Positions 17,990 through 25,951 of a DNA stretch of 64,000 nucleotides are shown here, piece after piece. The DNA lies in the NCBI GenBank assembly GCA_039201605.1, contig JBCCRO010000030.1, forward strand, positions 4,056 through 68,055, in the 5' to 3' direction. This DNA comes from CADEDH01 sp039201605 (GTDB lineage Bacteria; Actinomycetota; Acidimicrobiia; Acidimicrobiales; SZUA-35). A model generated the notes under the pieces. It was not told where the DNA came from. It did not search any database and saw only the letters and a program-made list of their open reading frames with translations. Within the stretch, counting starts at the first letter, position 1; every line of letters starts with the position of its first letter. A program made the translations under genes and the position numbers.

Positions 17990-19231
17990 GTGAACAACGT
18001 GGCGGGACCCGACAGGCAGTATGGGCGGGCGAAGAGAGCACGAGGACGGCGGAACTTCCTCCGGGTGGCGGGGGCCGGTGCGGTGACGGCGGCCGTCGGT
18101 GCCAGTGCGTACACGACACTCCGGGACGACGCCACGGGCACGGCATCGTCCCCCGAGGCCGGCGGGACGACCACGACGGCCCCGGGTTCGACGACGACGT
18201 CGGCGTTGACCGATGCCACCCCCCAGCCGGTTGCCACCGAGGCCACCGAGGTCGTCGAGTGGGTGATGCCGACCAGTTGGCCCACGTCGCTCCCCGTCCT
18301 GTGGGGTAACTGCGAGCTGTTCGCCGAACGGGTGGGCGAGCTGACCGGTGGCGGCTTCCGGATCACCCCCCAACCGGCGGGCGCCGTGGCCGATCCCATC
18401 GGCCTGCTCGACGTGGTCGAGGCGGGCGACTTCAGCGTCGGTTCCTCGGCCACCTACTACTACATCGGACGGAGCCCGGTGCTGGCGTTCGGCTCGGCCC
18501 TACCCTTCGGCCTCTCCGCCCGCCAGCACAGCGCCTGGCTGTACTACGGCGGCGGCCTGGAGATCCTCAACGACTACTACGCCCGCAACTTCAACATGAT
18601 CCAGTTCCCGGCGGGCAATACCGGGGCCCAGATGGGCGGCTGGTTCACCCGTGAGGTGTCGAGTCTCCAGGATCTCGAGGGCCTGCGGATGCGCATCCCC
18701 GGCCTCGGCGGCTCCGTCATGGCGCGCCTGGGGGTGGACGTGATCAACCTCGGCGCCGGCGAGATCCTGCAGGCCTTGTCCACCGGCGAGATCGACGCCG
18801 CCGAATTCGTCGGCCCCTTCGACGATGCCAACCTCGGCCTGCAGGGCGGCGCCCCGTTCTACTACTACCCGGGCTTCTGGGAGCCGGGGGCCTCGCTCGA
18901 CATGATGGTGAACCTCGACGCCTGGAACGCGCTCCCGGTCGGCTACCAGCACGCCTTCCGGGCCGCCGCCTTCGAGTCGCAGATCCGGGTGACGGCGGAG
19001 TACGACGCCAACAACGGCCAGGCCCTCAACGACCTCCTGGCCAACGGGACGGAGCTGCGACAGTTCCCCGACGACCTCCTCCAGGCGGCGCGGGCGGCGT
19101 CGGCCATCGTGCTCGACGAGATCGCCGCCGGTGATCCCGAGTTCGCCATCATCCTGGAGGAATGGCGCAACTTCCGACGCCAAGTGAGTCGCTGGTTCTC
19201 GCTGGCCCAGTTCTCCGCCGACTCCCTCTAG
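17990..19231 (+). CDS. TRAP-type solute-binding protein (DctP family), Tat-exported
   Basis: This 413-residue protein has a twin-arginine signal (RGRRNFLRVAGAGAV, about 18-32) and then a Thr/Ser/Ala-rich linker. The periplasmic binding domain has family features such as FSVGSSATYYYIGRSP, EDLEGLRMRIPGLGG-like (QDLEGLRMRIPGLGG, about 225) and QALSTGEIDAAEFVGPFDD (about 262-280). In this family the conserved Arg in RMRIPG usually binds a substrate carboxylate. Related proteins bind organic acids, keto acids or taurine-like ligands. No DctQ or DctM membrane subunit lies in the window, so its transport partner must be elsewhere. Confidence 0.9.
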   Translation: MNNVAGPDRQYGRAKRARGRRNFLRVAGAGAVTAAVGASAYTTLRDDATGTASSPEAGGTTTTAPGSTTTSALTDATPQPVATEATEVVEWVMPTSWPTSLPVLWGNCELFAERVGELTGGGFRITPQPAGAVADPIGLLDVVEAGDFSVGSSATYYYIGRSPVLAFGSALPFGLSARQHSAWLYYGGGLEILNDYYARNFNMIQFPAGNTGAQMGGWFTREVSSLQDLEGLRMRIPGLGGSVMARLGVDVINLGAGEILQALSTGEIDAAEFVGPFDDANLGLQGGAPFYYYPGFWEPGASLDMMVNLDAWNALPVGYQHAFRAAAFESQIRVTAEYDANNGQALNDLLANGTELRQFPDDLLQAARAASAIVLDEIAAGDPEFAIILEEWRNFRRQVSRWFSLAQFSADSL

Positions 19232-19258
19232 GCACCCGATCCTGGAGTCACCCGTCGG

Positions 19259-20518
19259 TTGATCCCGGCGGCTAGGTTGCCCTCCGTGGGAGGGGAGACC
19301 ACAGCCGCCGGGTCGTCCGCTGCGAGCGCTCCGGCGCTCTATGTCGTCGTCGGCGCGCTCCTCCTGGCGCTGACCGTCGCCGTCGGCGGCCGCAGCGACC
19401 CGGCCGAACGGTCGACCATCGAGGCGCTGACCCCGGTCGGCGATGGGGCCGATGGCGGGACCGCGGCCGGGGGCGACGGGGCGGACGGGGCGGACGGGGC
19501 GGAGGTCGACGCCGGGGTCGGCGAGGTCGAGTCCGTCGCCAACACCACCACGACCACTACGACCACTGCGACACCGTCGACCACCGAACCCCCGACTGGG
19601 CCGGTGACCATCGCCTTCGGTGGTGACGTGCACTTTGAGGGCTTCCTCGGCCAAGCCCTGGCCGACGAGCCGCTGACCATGCTCGACCCGGTGGCCGACA
19701 TGATGGCCGACGCCGATCTCGCCATCATCAACCTGGAGACCGCCATCACCGAGCGGGGCTCCCCGTCGGCCAAGCAGTTCAACTTCCGGGCCCCGCCGGC
19801 CGCCTTCGACGCCCTTCGGGCCGCCGGTGTCGACGTGGTCTCCATGGCCAACAACCACGGCCTCGACTTCGGGCCCGACGGCCTCGACGACTCGTTGCTG
19901 TACGCGGCCGAGGCCGACTTCCCCGTGGTCGGCATCGGCCGCAACGCCGAGGAGGCCTACGCCCCGTGGTCGACCACGATCAATGGGCAGCGCATCGCCG
20001 TCATCGGCGCCACCCAGGTGCTCGACAGTTCGTTGATCGCCACGTGGACGGCCACCGACGAGCAGGCCGGCCTGGCCTCGGCCAAGGAGGTCGACACCCT
20101 CGCCGGCGCCGTGGCCGCCGCCCGGGACGAGCACGACACGGTGATCGTGTTCCTCCACTGGGGGATCGAGGGCGACACCTGCCCCGCCCCCCGACAGCTG
20201 GAACTGGCCGACACCCTGGTCGAGGCCGGGGCCGACCTGATCGTCGGCGGGCACGCCCACCGGGTGCAGGGCGGGGGCCGCAAGGGCGACGCCCTCATCC
20301 ACTACGGGCTCGGCAACTTCGTCTTCTACACCGAGGGCGGCGCCGGGACGACGTCGGGTGTGCTCCGGGTGACGATGGACGGACGAAGGGTCGAGGACTA
20401 CGAGTGGATTCCCGCCCGCCTCGACCGGGGGGTGGCCACCCGCCTGACCGGCGACGAGGCGGTGGCCGCCGTCTCCGCCTGGGACGACCTCCGGGCCTGC
20501 ACTGACCTGTCGGCCTGA
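19259..20518 (+). CDS. CapA/PgsA-like metallophosphatase-fold protein, membrane-anchored
   Basis: This roughly 410-residue protein has one N-terminal transmembrane helix, a low-complexity linker (repeated GAD units, then an eight-Thr run) and a PGA_cap domain. The domain carries the metal-binding motifs GGDVHFEG, NLETAIT, ANNHGLDFG, FLHWGIEG and GGHAHRVQG. CapA-family proteins are linked to poly-gamma-glutamate or capsule export, but many members are of unknown function. No capB/capC synthetase lies nearby, so a poly-glutamate role is not supported by context. The start is uncertain (TTG 19259 or GTG 19286). Confidence 0.87.
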   Translation: MIPAARLPSVGGETTAAGSSAASAPALYVVVGALLLALTVAVGGRSDPAERSTIEALTPVGDGADGGTAAGGDGADGADGAEVDAGVGEVESVANTTTTTTTTATPSTTEPPTGPVTIAFGGDVHFEGFLGQALADEPLTMLDPVADMMADADLAIINLETAITERGSPSAKQFNFRAPPAAFDALRAAGVDVVSMANNHGLDFGPDGLDDSLLYAAEADFPVVGIGRNAEEAYAPWSTTINGQRIAVIGATQVLDSSLIATWTATDEQAGLASAKEVDTLAGAVAAARDEHDTVIVFLHWGIEGDTCPAPRQLELADTLVEAGADLIVGGHAHRVQGGGRKGDALIHYGLGNFVFYTEGGAGTTSGVLRVTMDGRRVEDYEWIPARLDRGVATRLTGDEAVAAVSAWDDLRACTDLSA

Positions 20519-20540
20519 GCGGCCCGCGCCGAACGCGGCT

Positions 20541-20562
20541 TTGTCGACAATCTTGTCAACTT
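20541..20562. promoter_or_regulatory. Candidate GntR operator upstream of ligU
   Basis: TTGTCGACAA (20541-20550) is a perfect palindrome. A second half-matching unit, TTGTCAACTT, starts 12 bases later (20553). The same composite, TTGTnnACAATCTTGTnnAC, appears between ligJ and pobA, and related sites precede the local gntR gene. It ends 18 bases before the ligU start. Confidence 0.7.
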
Positions 20563-20579
20563 TTTGGCACACTCATCCG

Positions 20580-21716
20580 GTGACCGCTGGCGTCCCCTGC
20601 ATGGTGCTTCGGGGAGGCTCCTCCAAGGGTGCCTTCTTCCTCGCCGCCGACCTGCCGACCGATGAGGGCGAACGCGACGACCTGCTGTGCCGGATCATGG
20701 GCACGCCCGATGATCGACAGATCGACGGGATCGGGGGCGCCCACCCGCTGACGTCCAAAGTGGCCGTCGTCGCCCCCGCCGCCGATCCGACCCGGGCCGA
20801 CATCGACTACCTCTTCCTTCAGGTGGGAGTAGGGGAGCGAATCGTGACCGACCGCCAGAACTGCGGCAACCTGCTCGCCGCCGTCGGGCCCTTCGCCCTC
20901 GAACGCGGTCTCCTCCCGACCCGGCCGGCCCAGCCGACCTCGTCGGCCGTCGCCGACGACGGACACCGCAGCGTCCGCATCCGCATGGTCAACTCCGACT
21001 CGGTGGCAACCGCCCGCTTCCCGGTGGCCGACGGACTCCCCGTGTACCAGGGCGACACGGCGATCGCCGGCGTCCCCGGCACCGCCGCCACCATCACCCT
21101 CGACTTCGAGGACCTGGCCGGCGGCACGGCGGGCGCCCTTCTCCCCACCGGCAACGCCGTGGACGAGGTGGCGGGCACGCCCTGCACCCTCATCGACAAC
21201 GGGATGCCCGTCGTCGTGTTGGCGGCCGAGTCGGTCGGCCTCTCCGGCCACGAGCCGTGCGCCGTCCTCGAGGCCGACGACGACCTCCGTCGCCGACTGG
21301 AGGCCATCCGCCTGGAGGCGGGGCCCCGCATGGGCCTCGGCGACGTCGCCGCCACCACCATCCCCAAGCTGACCATGGTCTCGGCTCCCCGCAGCGGCGG
21401 CCATCTCGCCACCCGGACCTTCATCCCCCATCGCTGCCATCAGGCGATCGGTGTGCTCGGGGCGGTCTCGGTGGCGACGGCCGCCCTGCTCGACGGCGCC
21501 CCGGCCGCCCGGCACCTGGCGGCCGTCGACGGCGACCTCGTGCGGCTCGAGCATCCCACCGGCACCTTCGACGCCGTGGTCGGGGTGATGGCCGGTCCCG
21601 ACGGTGTGCGGGTGGAGCGGGCCGGCATCGTCCGCACCGCTCGCAAGCTCATGGACGGCCTGGTCTTCCCCCGCACCCCGGACGCCGTCGGTGCCGACGG
21701 CACCGCGATCGACTGA
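20580..21716 (+). CDS. ligU: 4-oxalomesaconate tautomerase (PrpF-like)
   Basis: This 378-residue protein of the PrpF/diaminopimelate-epimerase fold starts VTAGVPCMVLRGGSSKGAFF and has DRQNCGNLLAAVGPFA near 85-100. It is expected to interconvert the keto and enol forms of 4-oxalomesaconate in the protocatechuate 4,5-cleavage pathway (LigU/GalD role). PrpF-like aconitate isomerase is the close alternative; the neighbouring lig genes decide for the tautomerase. GTG 20580 is chosen because an upstream TTG start would place the operator palindromes inside the gene. No clear ribosome-binding site precedes it, so the mRNA may be leaderless. Confidence 0.87.
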   Translation: MTAGVPCMVLRGGSSKGAFFLAADLPTDEGERDDLLCRIMGTPDDRQIDGIGGAHPLTSKVAVVAPAADPTRADIDYLFLQVGVGERIVTDRQNCGNLLAAVGPFALERGLLPTRPAQPTSSAVADDGHRSVRIRMVNSDSVATARFPVADGLPVYQGDTAIAGVPGTAATITLDFEDLAGGTAGALLPTGNAVDEVAGTPCTLIDNGMPVVVLAAESVGLSGHEPCAVLEADDDLRRRLEAIRLEAGPRMGLGDVAATTIPKLTMVSAPRSGGHLATRTFIPHRCHQAIGVLGAVSVATAALLDGAPAARHLAAVDGDLVRLEHPTGTFDAVVGVMAGPDGVRVERAGIVRTARKLMDGLVFPRTPDAVGADGTAID

Positions 21717-21723
21717 GGCGACG

Positions 21724-22632
21724 ATGGCATCGACGAATCCCCCGCACGAGTTCCCCCTGGAGCGCACGGTTCCCGGCCCCCGGCCGGAAGCCTCGGCACC
21801 GACGGCGTTCGACCCTCCACCTCTGGCCTGCGACGCCCACTGCCACGTGTTCGGTCCGGCCGATCGCTTCCCCTTCTCGTCGACCCGCACCTACACCCCG
21901 CCGGACTCCGGCATCGACGACTTCGGACGGCTGCAGGCCCGACTCGGTCTCCAGCGGGCGGTATTCGTCCAGGCCAGCTGTCACGGGGCCGACAACGCCG
22001 CCATGCTCGACGCCATCGATCGGGGGGCCGGCCGCTACGCCGGCGTCGCCATGATCGACCCCACCTTCACCGACGACGACCTGGCCCACCTCGACGCCAA
22101 CCAGGTGCGGGGCATCCGCTTCAACTTCGTGGCCCACCTCGGGGGCGCCCCCGACCTGGACGTGTTCCGTCAGCTGGTCGGCCGGGTGGCCCCGCTCGGC
22201 TGGCACATCGTGCTCCATCTCGACGCCCGGGATTTCGCCCGCTACAGCAGCCTGCTCGATGCGCTGCCCGTGCCCTACATCATCGACCACATGGCCAGGG
22301 TCCCGGCGGCCGACGGTCTCGACCAGGAGCCGTTCCAGCGTCTCCTCGAGCGGTTCGACACCGACGAGCGTTGCTGGGTGAAGATCTCCTGCGCCGAGCG
22401 ACTGACCGAGGGGCGGGTCGCCCCCTACGACGACGTCGTCCCCTTCGCCCGGGCCCTGGTGGACTGCGCCCCCGACCGGCTTCTGTGGGGCACCGACTGG
22501 CCCCACCCCAACCTCGTCGACATGCCCGACGAGGGCGAGCTGCTCGATCTGCTCGCCGCCTTCGTGCCCGACGAGGTCGCTCGCACCCGGATCCTGGTCG
22601 ACAATCCGGCCGTGCTCTACGACTTCGATTGA
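21724..22632 (+). CDS. ligI: 2-pyrone-4,6-dicarboxylate hydrolase
   Basis: This 302-residue amidohydrolase has CDAHCHVFGP (HxH, about 39-48), VFVQASCHGADNAAMLDAI, RGIRFNF, YIIDHMAR and LWGTDWPHPN (catalytic Asp, about 257-266). These match LigI motif by motif. LigI opens the lactone 2-pyrone-4,6-dicarboxylate to 4-oxalomesaconate and is unusual in the superfamily for not needing a metal. The start is 7 bases after the ligU stop, so the two are cotranscribed. They catalyse consecutive steps. Confidence 0.93.
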   Translation: MASTNPPHEFPLERTVPGPRPEASAPTAFDPPPLACDAHCHVFGPADRFPFSSTRTYTPPDSGIDDFGRLQARLGLQRAVFVQASCHGADNAAMLDAIDRGAGRYAGVAMIDPTFTDDDLAHLDANQVRGIRFNFVAHLGGAPDLDVFRQLVGRVAPLGWHIVLHLDARDFARYSSLLDALPVPYIIDHMARVPAADGLDQEPFQRLLERFDTDERCWVKISCAERLTEGRVAPYDDVVPFARALVDCAPDRLLWGTDWPHPNLVDMPDEGELLDLLAAFVPDEVARTRILVDNPAVLYDFD

Positions 22633-22708
22633 GGGGCCACAGCCGGTCGTCGGTCGCCGTGCACCGGTGGTCTGCGATGTAGCGCTCCCCGGCCGGAGCG
22701 ATCAACAA

Positions 22709-22742
22709 CATTGTCAACAATGGCGCCCAGGATTGTTGACAC
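22709..22742. promoter_or_regulatory. Candidate GntR autoregulatory operators
   Basis: CATTGT-CA-ACAATG (22709-22722) has perfect 6-base arms and contains TTGTCAACAA. TTGTTGACAC (22733-22742) follows 22 bases later, about two helical turns, with one mismatch to TTGTnnACAA. They lie in the ligI-gntR gap, about 70 to 100 bases before the regulator start. Confidence 0.65.
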
Positions 22743-22809
22743 GGTTGTCGTCGGGCGGGAAAGTGGGCATGCGTCACAACCGGCGCAAGAGCCGCAAAAC
22801 TCGAGGGTG

Positions 22810-23466
22810 ATGGCAGATACGACGCACGCACAGCCGACGGTGACCGACGCCCTGCGGGCGGACATCCTCGCCGGTCGGTTCGAGCCCGGGGATCGTCTGC
22901 TCGAGGTGGCACTGTCGGAGCACTACGCCGTCGGCCGCGCCGCCATCCGCTCGGCCCTGGTCGAGCTCACCACCGAAGGGCTGGTCCAGCGGCAGACCAA
23001 TCGGGGTGCCGTCGTCCGCCGCATCTCGATCGAAGAGGCCATCCAGATCAACGAGGCCCGCGCCGCCCTCGAGAGCCTGATCGCGGCCAAGGCGGCCAGC
23101 ATCGCCACCGCCGAGGAGCGGGTGGAGCTGCAGGGGATCATCGATCGGATGCGGGCGGCCGTCGCCGAGGACCGGGGCGGCGACTATTCCGATCTCAACG
23201 CTCTTCTCCACCGACGGCTTCGGGAGATGGGCGGCCATGTCGTTGCGGCCGAGCTGGTCGACAACCTGCGCAACCGGGCCGCCCACCACCAGTACCGGTT
23301 GGCCCTGATGCCCGGGCGTCCCGGTCAGTCGTTGGAGCAGCACGCCTCGATCGTCGACGCCGTGGTCGCCGGCGATGAGGACGGGGCGGCCGAGGCCATG
23401 CGGGTCCACCTGCTGTCGGTCATCGATGTGCTGCGCCGCTGGGGCGACGCCTCCGGCATCGGTTGA
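22810..23466 (+). CDS. GntR-family regulator with FCD domain, likely controls lig/pob genes
   Basis: This 218-residue protein has a winged helix-turn-helix at the N-terminus (VTDALRADILAGRFEPGDRLLEVALSEHYAVGRAAIRSALVELTTEGLV, about 11-60) and an FCD ligand domain (EARAALESLIAAKAA ... LHRRLREMGG ... QHASIVDAVVAGDEDGAAEAMRVHL). The FCD metal-ligand residues Asp, His and His appear in YSDLNALLHRR and EQHASI. FCD regulators usually repress catabolic operons until an organic acid binds. Its position among the lig genes and the shared palindromes suggest a pathway intermediate as inducer. ATG 22810 or GTG 22807 fits the domain; a longer start at 22711 would overlap the operator. Confidence 0.9.
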   Translation: MADTTHAQPTVTDALRADILAGRFEPGDRLLEVALSEHYAVGRAAIRSALVELTTEGLVQRQTNRGAVVRRISIEEAIQINEARAALESLIAAKAASIATAEERVELQGIIDRMRAAVAEDRGGDYSDLNALLHRRLREMGGHVVAAELVDNLRNRAAHHQYRLALMPGRPGQSLEQHASIVDAVVAGDEDGAAEAMRVHLLSVIDVLRRWGDASGIG

Positions 23467-23505
23467 CACGTCGATTGCCGACCGCCCCTGCAGTAGCGTC
23501 GGGCC

Positions 23506-24027
23506 ATGGGCTACGTGATCCGTGAGCCGGTCGAAGGCGACGCCGCTGAGATGGGCTCGGTCCACGTCCGGGCCTGGCAGGCCGCCTACCGGGGGATCAT
23601 GCCCGACGACTACCTCGACGCCCTGTCGGCGGACGAGCGGGCGGCGATGTGGCGGGAGGGTTTGGCCAATCCCCCTCGGGAGCGGTTCGCCCGCCGGGCG
23701 GTCGAGGCCGAGGACGGTCGATTGGTCGGCTTCTGCGTCGTCGGTCCGGAGGGGGCCGACGAGGGGGCGGCGGGCGGCGAGCTCTACGCCATCAATCTCG
23801 ACCCCGACCACTGGGGCACCGGGGCCGGTCCCGCCCTCATCGATGCCGGGCTGCGGGCCCTGGTCGACGCCGGGTTCGGCGAGGCCGTCCTGTGGGTGGC
23901 GCCCGGCAACGCCCGCGCCCGCCGCTTCTACGAACGGGAGGGTTGGGTGGCCGACGGCGCCGAGCGGACCGACGAGGTGCTCGGCGTGGTCGTCGAGGAG
24001 GTGCGGTACCGGCGGTCGTTGCCGTAG
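23506..24027 (+). CDS. GNAT-family N-acetyltransferase
   Basis: This 173-residue protein has a GNAT layout: an N-terminal REPVEGDAAEMGSVHVRAWQAAYRGIMPDDYL segment, the acetyl-CoA pocket region LYAINLDPDHWGTGAGPALIDAG (about 92-114) and NARARRFYEREGW (about 141-153). The usual Q/RxxGxG/A motif reads HWGTGAG. It would acetylate a small molecule or a protein amine. It follows gntR by 39 bases on the same strand, but no step of the aromatic pathway needs an acetyltransferase, so it may simply be carried along. Confidence 0.85.
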   Translation: MGYVIREPVEGDAAEMGSVHVRAWQAAYRGIMPDDYLDALSADERAAMWREGLANPPRERFARRAVEAEDGRLVGFCVVGPEGADEGAAGGELYAINLDPDHWGTGAGPALIDAGLRALVDAGFGEAVLWVAPGNARARRFYEREGWVADGAERTDEVLGVVVEEVRYRRSLP

Positions 24028-24078
24028 GGGTCGCCGGGCCCGCCGTCGGGCCGACCGGGTGTCACGGGGTCGGCCGGT

Positions 24079-24780
24079 TCAGTCGAGGTAGACGACGCCC
24101 AGATCGTCGAGCGTGGCCCGCAGGCTGTAGAGGTCGAGCCCGAGTTCACCCGCCTGCAGCTTGGTCCGCGTCGCCTCCTCCTTGGCCAGCCGGGCCTGCG
24201 ACTGCTCGAGGCCCCAGGCCGCCTCGGCCCGGGGCACCACCACCACGCCGTCGTCATCGGCGCAGACGACATCACCGGGGTGGATGATCACCCCGTCGAT
24301 CGAGATCGGCACGTTGACCGAACCGGGGGTGGCCTTGACCGTCCCCTGGCACGATACGTGGCGGGTCCACACCGGGAAGCCCATCTGACGGAGATCGAGG
24401 GTGTCGCGCACGCCTGCGTCCATCACCAGCGCCCGCACCCCCCGGGCCTGGAGCGAGGTGGCGATCAGGTCGCCGAACATGCCGTGGGTGCTCGGCGTCG
24501 TGGTCGCCACCACCAGCACGTCGCCCGGCCGGCAGACCTCGATGGCGGCGTGGATCATGATGTTGTCGCCCGGGTGGCTGAGCACCGTGACGGCGGTGCC
24601 GGCGACGCGGACGTCCCGCTGGATCGGCGCCACGTCGGGTCCGAGGTAGCCGCGTCGACCGATGGCCTCGTGCACGGTGGCGGTGCCGATCGGGGCCAAC
24701 CCGTCGACGAGGTCGAGCGGGGTGCGGTCGATCGAACGGACGACGACGTGGAGGTCGGGGGCGGAGGTGGGGTCGGTCAT
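24079..24780 (-). CDS. ligK: 4-carboxy-4-hydroxy-2-oxoadipate aldolase
   Basis: This 233-residue protein of the RraA/HMG-CHA aldolase fold has the active-site stretch GMFGDLIATSLQARGVRALV followed by MDAGVRD (about 101-127), which includes the conserved Arg-Asp. It cleaves 4-carboxy-4-hydroxy-2-oxoadipate to pyruvate and oxaloacetate, the last step of the protocatechuate 4,5 pathway, using a divalent metal. Length and motif match LigK/GalC rather than the shorter RraA ribonuclease inhibitors. The ATG overlaps the ligJ stop (ATGA), so the hydratase and aldolase are translationally coupled. Confidence 0.92.
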   Translation of the reverse strand: MTDPTSAPDLHVVVRSIDRTPLDLVDGLAPIGTATVHEAIGRRGYLGPDVAPIQRDVRVAGTAVTVLSHPGDNIMIHAAIEVCRPGDVLVVATTTPSTHGMFGDLIATSLQARGVRALVMDAGVRDTLDLRQMGFPVWTRHVSCQGTVKATPGSVNVPISIDGVIIHPGDVVCADDDGVVVVPRAEAAWGLEQSQARLAKEEATRTKLQAGELGLDLYSLRATLDDLGVVYLD

Positions 24781-25787
24781 GGGAGCACCAATCGGGGGAA
24801 GACGCGTCGGGCGTTGTGGTGGAAGATCTTGTCCCGAGCCTCGTCGTCGAGGTCGGCATGATCAAGGTAGGCCTTGGTGTCGTCCCAGTACCGACCGGTC
24901 TCGGCGTCCACCCCACGGACGGCCCCCACCATCTCCGAGGCGAAGAGGATGTTGTCGGTCGGCACCACGTCGAGGAGGAGATCGATGCCGGGCTGGTGGT
25001 AGACGCAGGTGTCGAACCAGATGTGGTCGAGCAGGCCGTCGAAGTCCCACCCCTTGTCCTGGGCCATGCCCTTGAACCGGCCCCAGTGGTAGGGGACCGC
25101 TCCGCCGCCGTGGGGGATGATCCACCGCAGGCCGGGGAAGTCGGCCATGAAGCCCGAGCTGAGCGCCTGCATGAACGCGGTGGTGTCGGCGCCGAGGTAG
25201 TGGGAGCCGGTGGTGAAGAAGTGGTCGTTGCAGGCGGCGGACACGTGGATCATGCCGGGGACGTCGAGCTCGCACATCGTCTCCCACAGCGGCCACCAGT
25301 AGCGGTCGTGGAGGGGTGGACCGGTCCAGAAGCCCCCGGTGGGGTCGGGATTGACGTTGCAGCCGATGAAGCCGAGCTCCTCGACGCAGCGACGGAGCTC
25401 GTGCACCGAGCCGTCGATGGCGACGCCGGGCGACTGGGGGAGCTGGCACACCGGGGCGAAGTTGTCGGGGTAGAGGTCGCACACCCGGCGGATCAGTTCG
25501 TTCTGATGCTCGGTCCAGAACAGCGAGGTGTGCTCGTTGCCGATGTGGTGGGCCATCCACGACGCCCGGGGCGAGAAGATCGTGAGATCGGTGCCCCGGT
25601 CGCGCTGCAGCTTGAGCTGGGCCCCCTCCAGCGACTGGCGGATCTCGTCATCGGTGACGGCCATGGCGCCCTTGGTGCCGACGTGGGCCGGATCGGCGGC
25701 AACCGCCGCCTTCTGGGCCTCGCGCCAATCGGCGACGCCGTCGGGCGTGGTGGTGTAGTGCCCGTGGCAGTCGATGATCGGGGTCAC
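24777..25787 (-). CDS. ligJ: 4-oxalomesaconate hydratase
   Basis: This 336-residue amidohydrolase-superfamily protein opens with IDCHGHYTT (HxH metal motif, about 5-13). It also has GCNVNPDP, IIPHGGGAVPYHWGR (about 224-238) and the C-terminal LFASEMVGAVRGVD (about 284-297). These are characteristic of LigJ, which adds water to 4-oxalomesaconate to form 4-carboxy-4-hydroxy-2-oxoadipate. A GGAGAAG site precedes the GTG start. It heads the minus-strand ligJ-ligK operon, divergent from pobA across the operator region. Confidence 0.92.
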   Translation of the reverse strand: MTPIIDCHGHYTTTPDGVADWREAQKAAVAADPAHVGTKGAMAVTDDEIRQSLEGAQLKLQRDRGTDLTIFSPRASWMAHHIGNEHTSLFWTEHQNELIRRVCDLYPDNFAPVCQLPQSPGVAIDGSVHELRRCVEELGFIGCNVNPDPTGGFWTGPPLHDRYWWPLWETMCELDVPGMIHVSAACNDHFFTTGSHYLGADTTAFMQALSSGFMADFPGLRWIIPHGGGAVPYHWGRFKGMAQDKGWDFDGLLDHIWFDTCVYHQPGIDLLLDVVPTDNILFASEMVGAVRGVDAETGRYWDDTKAYLDHADLDDEARDKIFHHNARRVFPRLVLP

Positions 25788-25835
25788 GTGCCGGTCTTCT
25801 CCGTCTACTCGCTCGATTTGCGGCTAGGGTACCGA

Positions 25836-25873
25836 TTGTTCACAATCTTGTGCACAACAAATCTTGTGTACCG
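25836..25873. promoter_or_regulatory. Candidate GntR operator array between ligJ and pobA
   Basis: TTGTTCACAA (25836-25845) and TTGTGCACAA (25848-25857) are both TTGTnnACAA palindromes placed 12 bases apart. A third, degenerate copy, TTGTGTACCG, starts at 25864. The array sits in the 164-base gap between divergent ligJ and pobA, where one bound protein could block both promoters. It repeats the arrangement upstream of ligU. Confidence 0.75.
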
Positions 25874-25951
25874 CAGAGTGATCGTCAAGCATGGCCGATC
25901 TCGGGCTCCGGGGCCGGTGGGACGATTCGGGGTGAACGGGAGGACCATCGC

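Noticed and set aside
18500..20572. A 690-codon minus-strand open frame
   Set aside because: It is antisense to the TRAP-type and CapA-like genes, both with strong family motifs. Its composition is typical of a shadow frame.
20541..20579. A TTG start for ligU at 20541
   Set aside because: This would put the TTGTCGACAA operator in the coding sequence and add residues with no family match. GTG 20580 begins directly at the conserved sequence.
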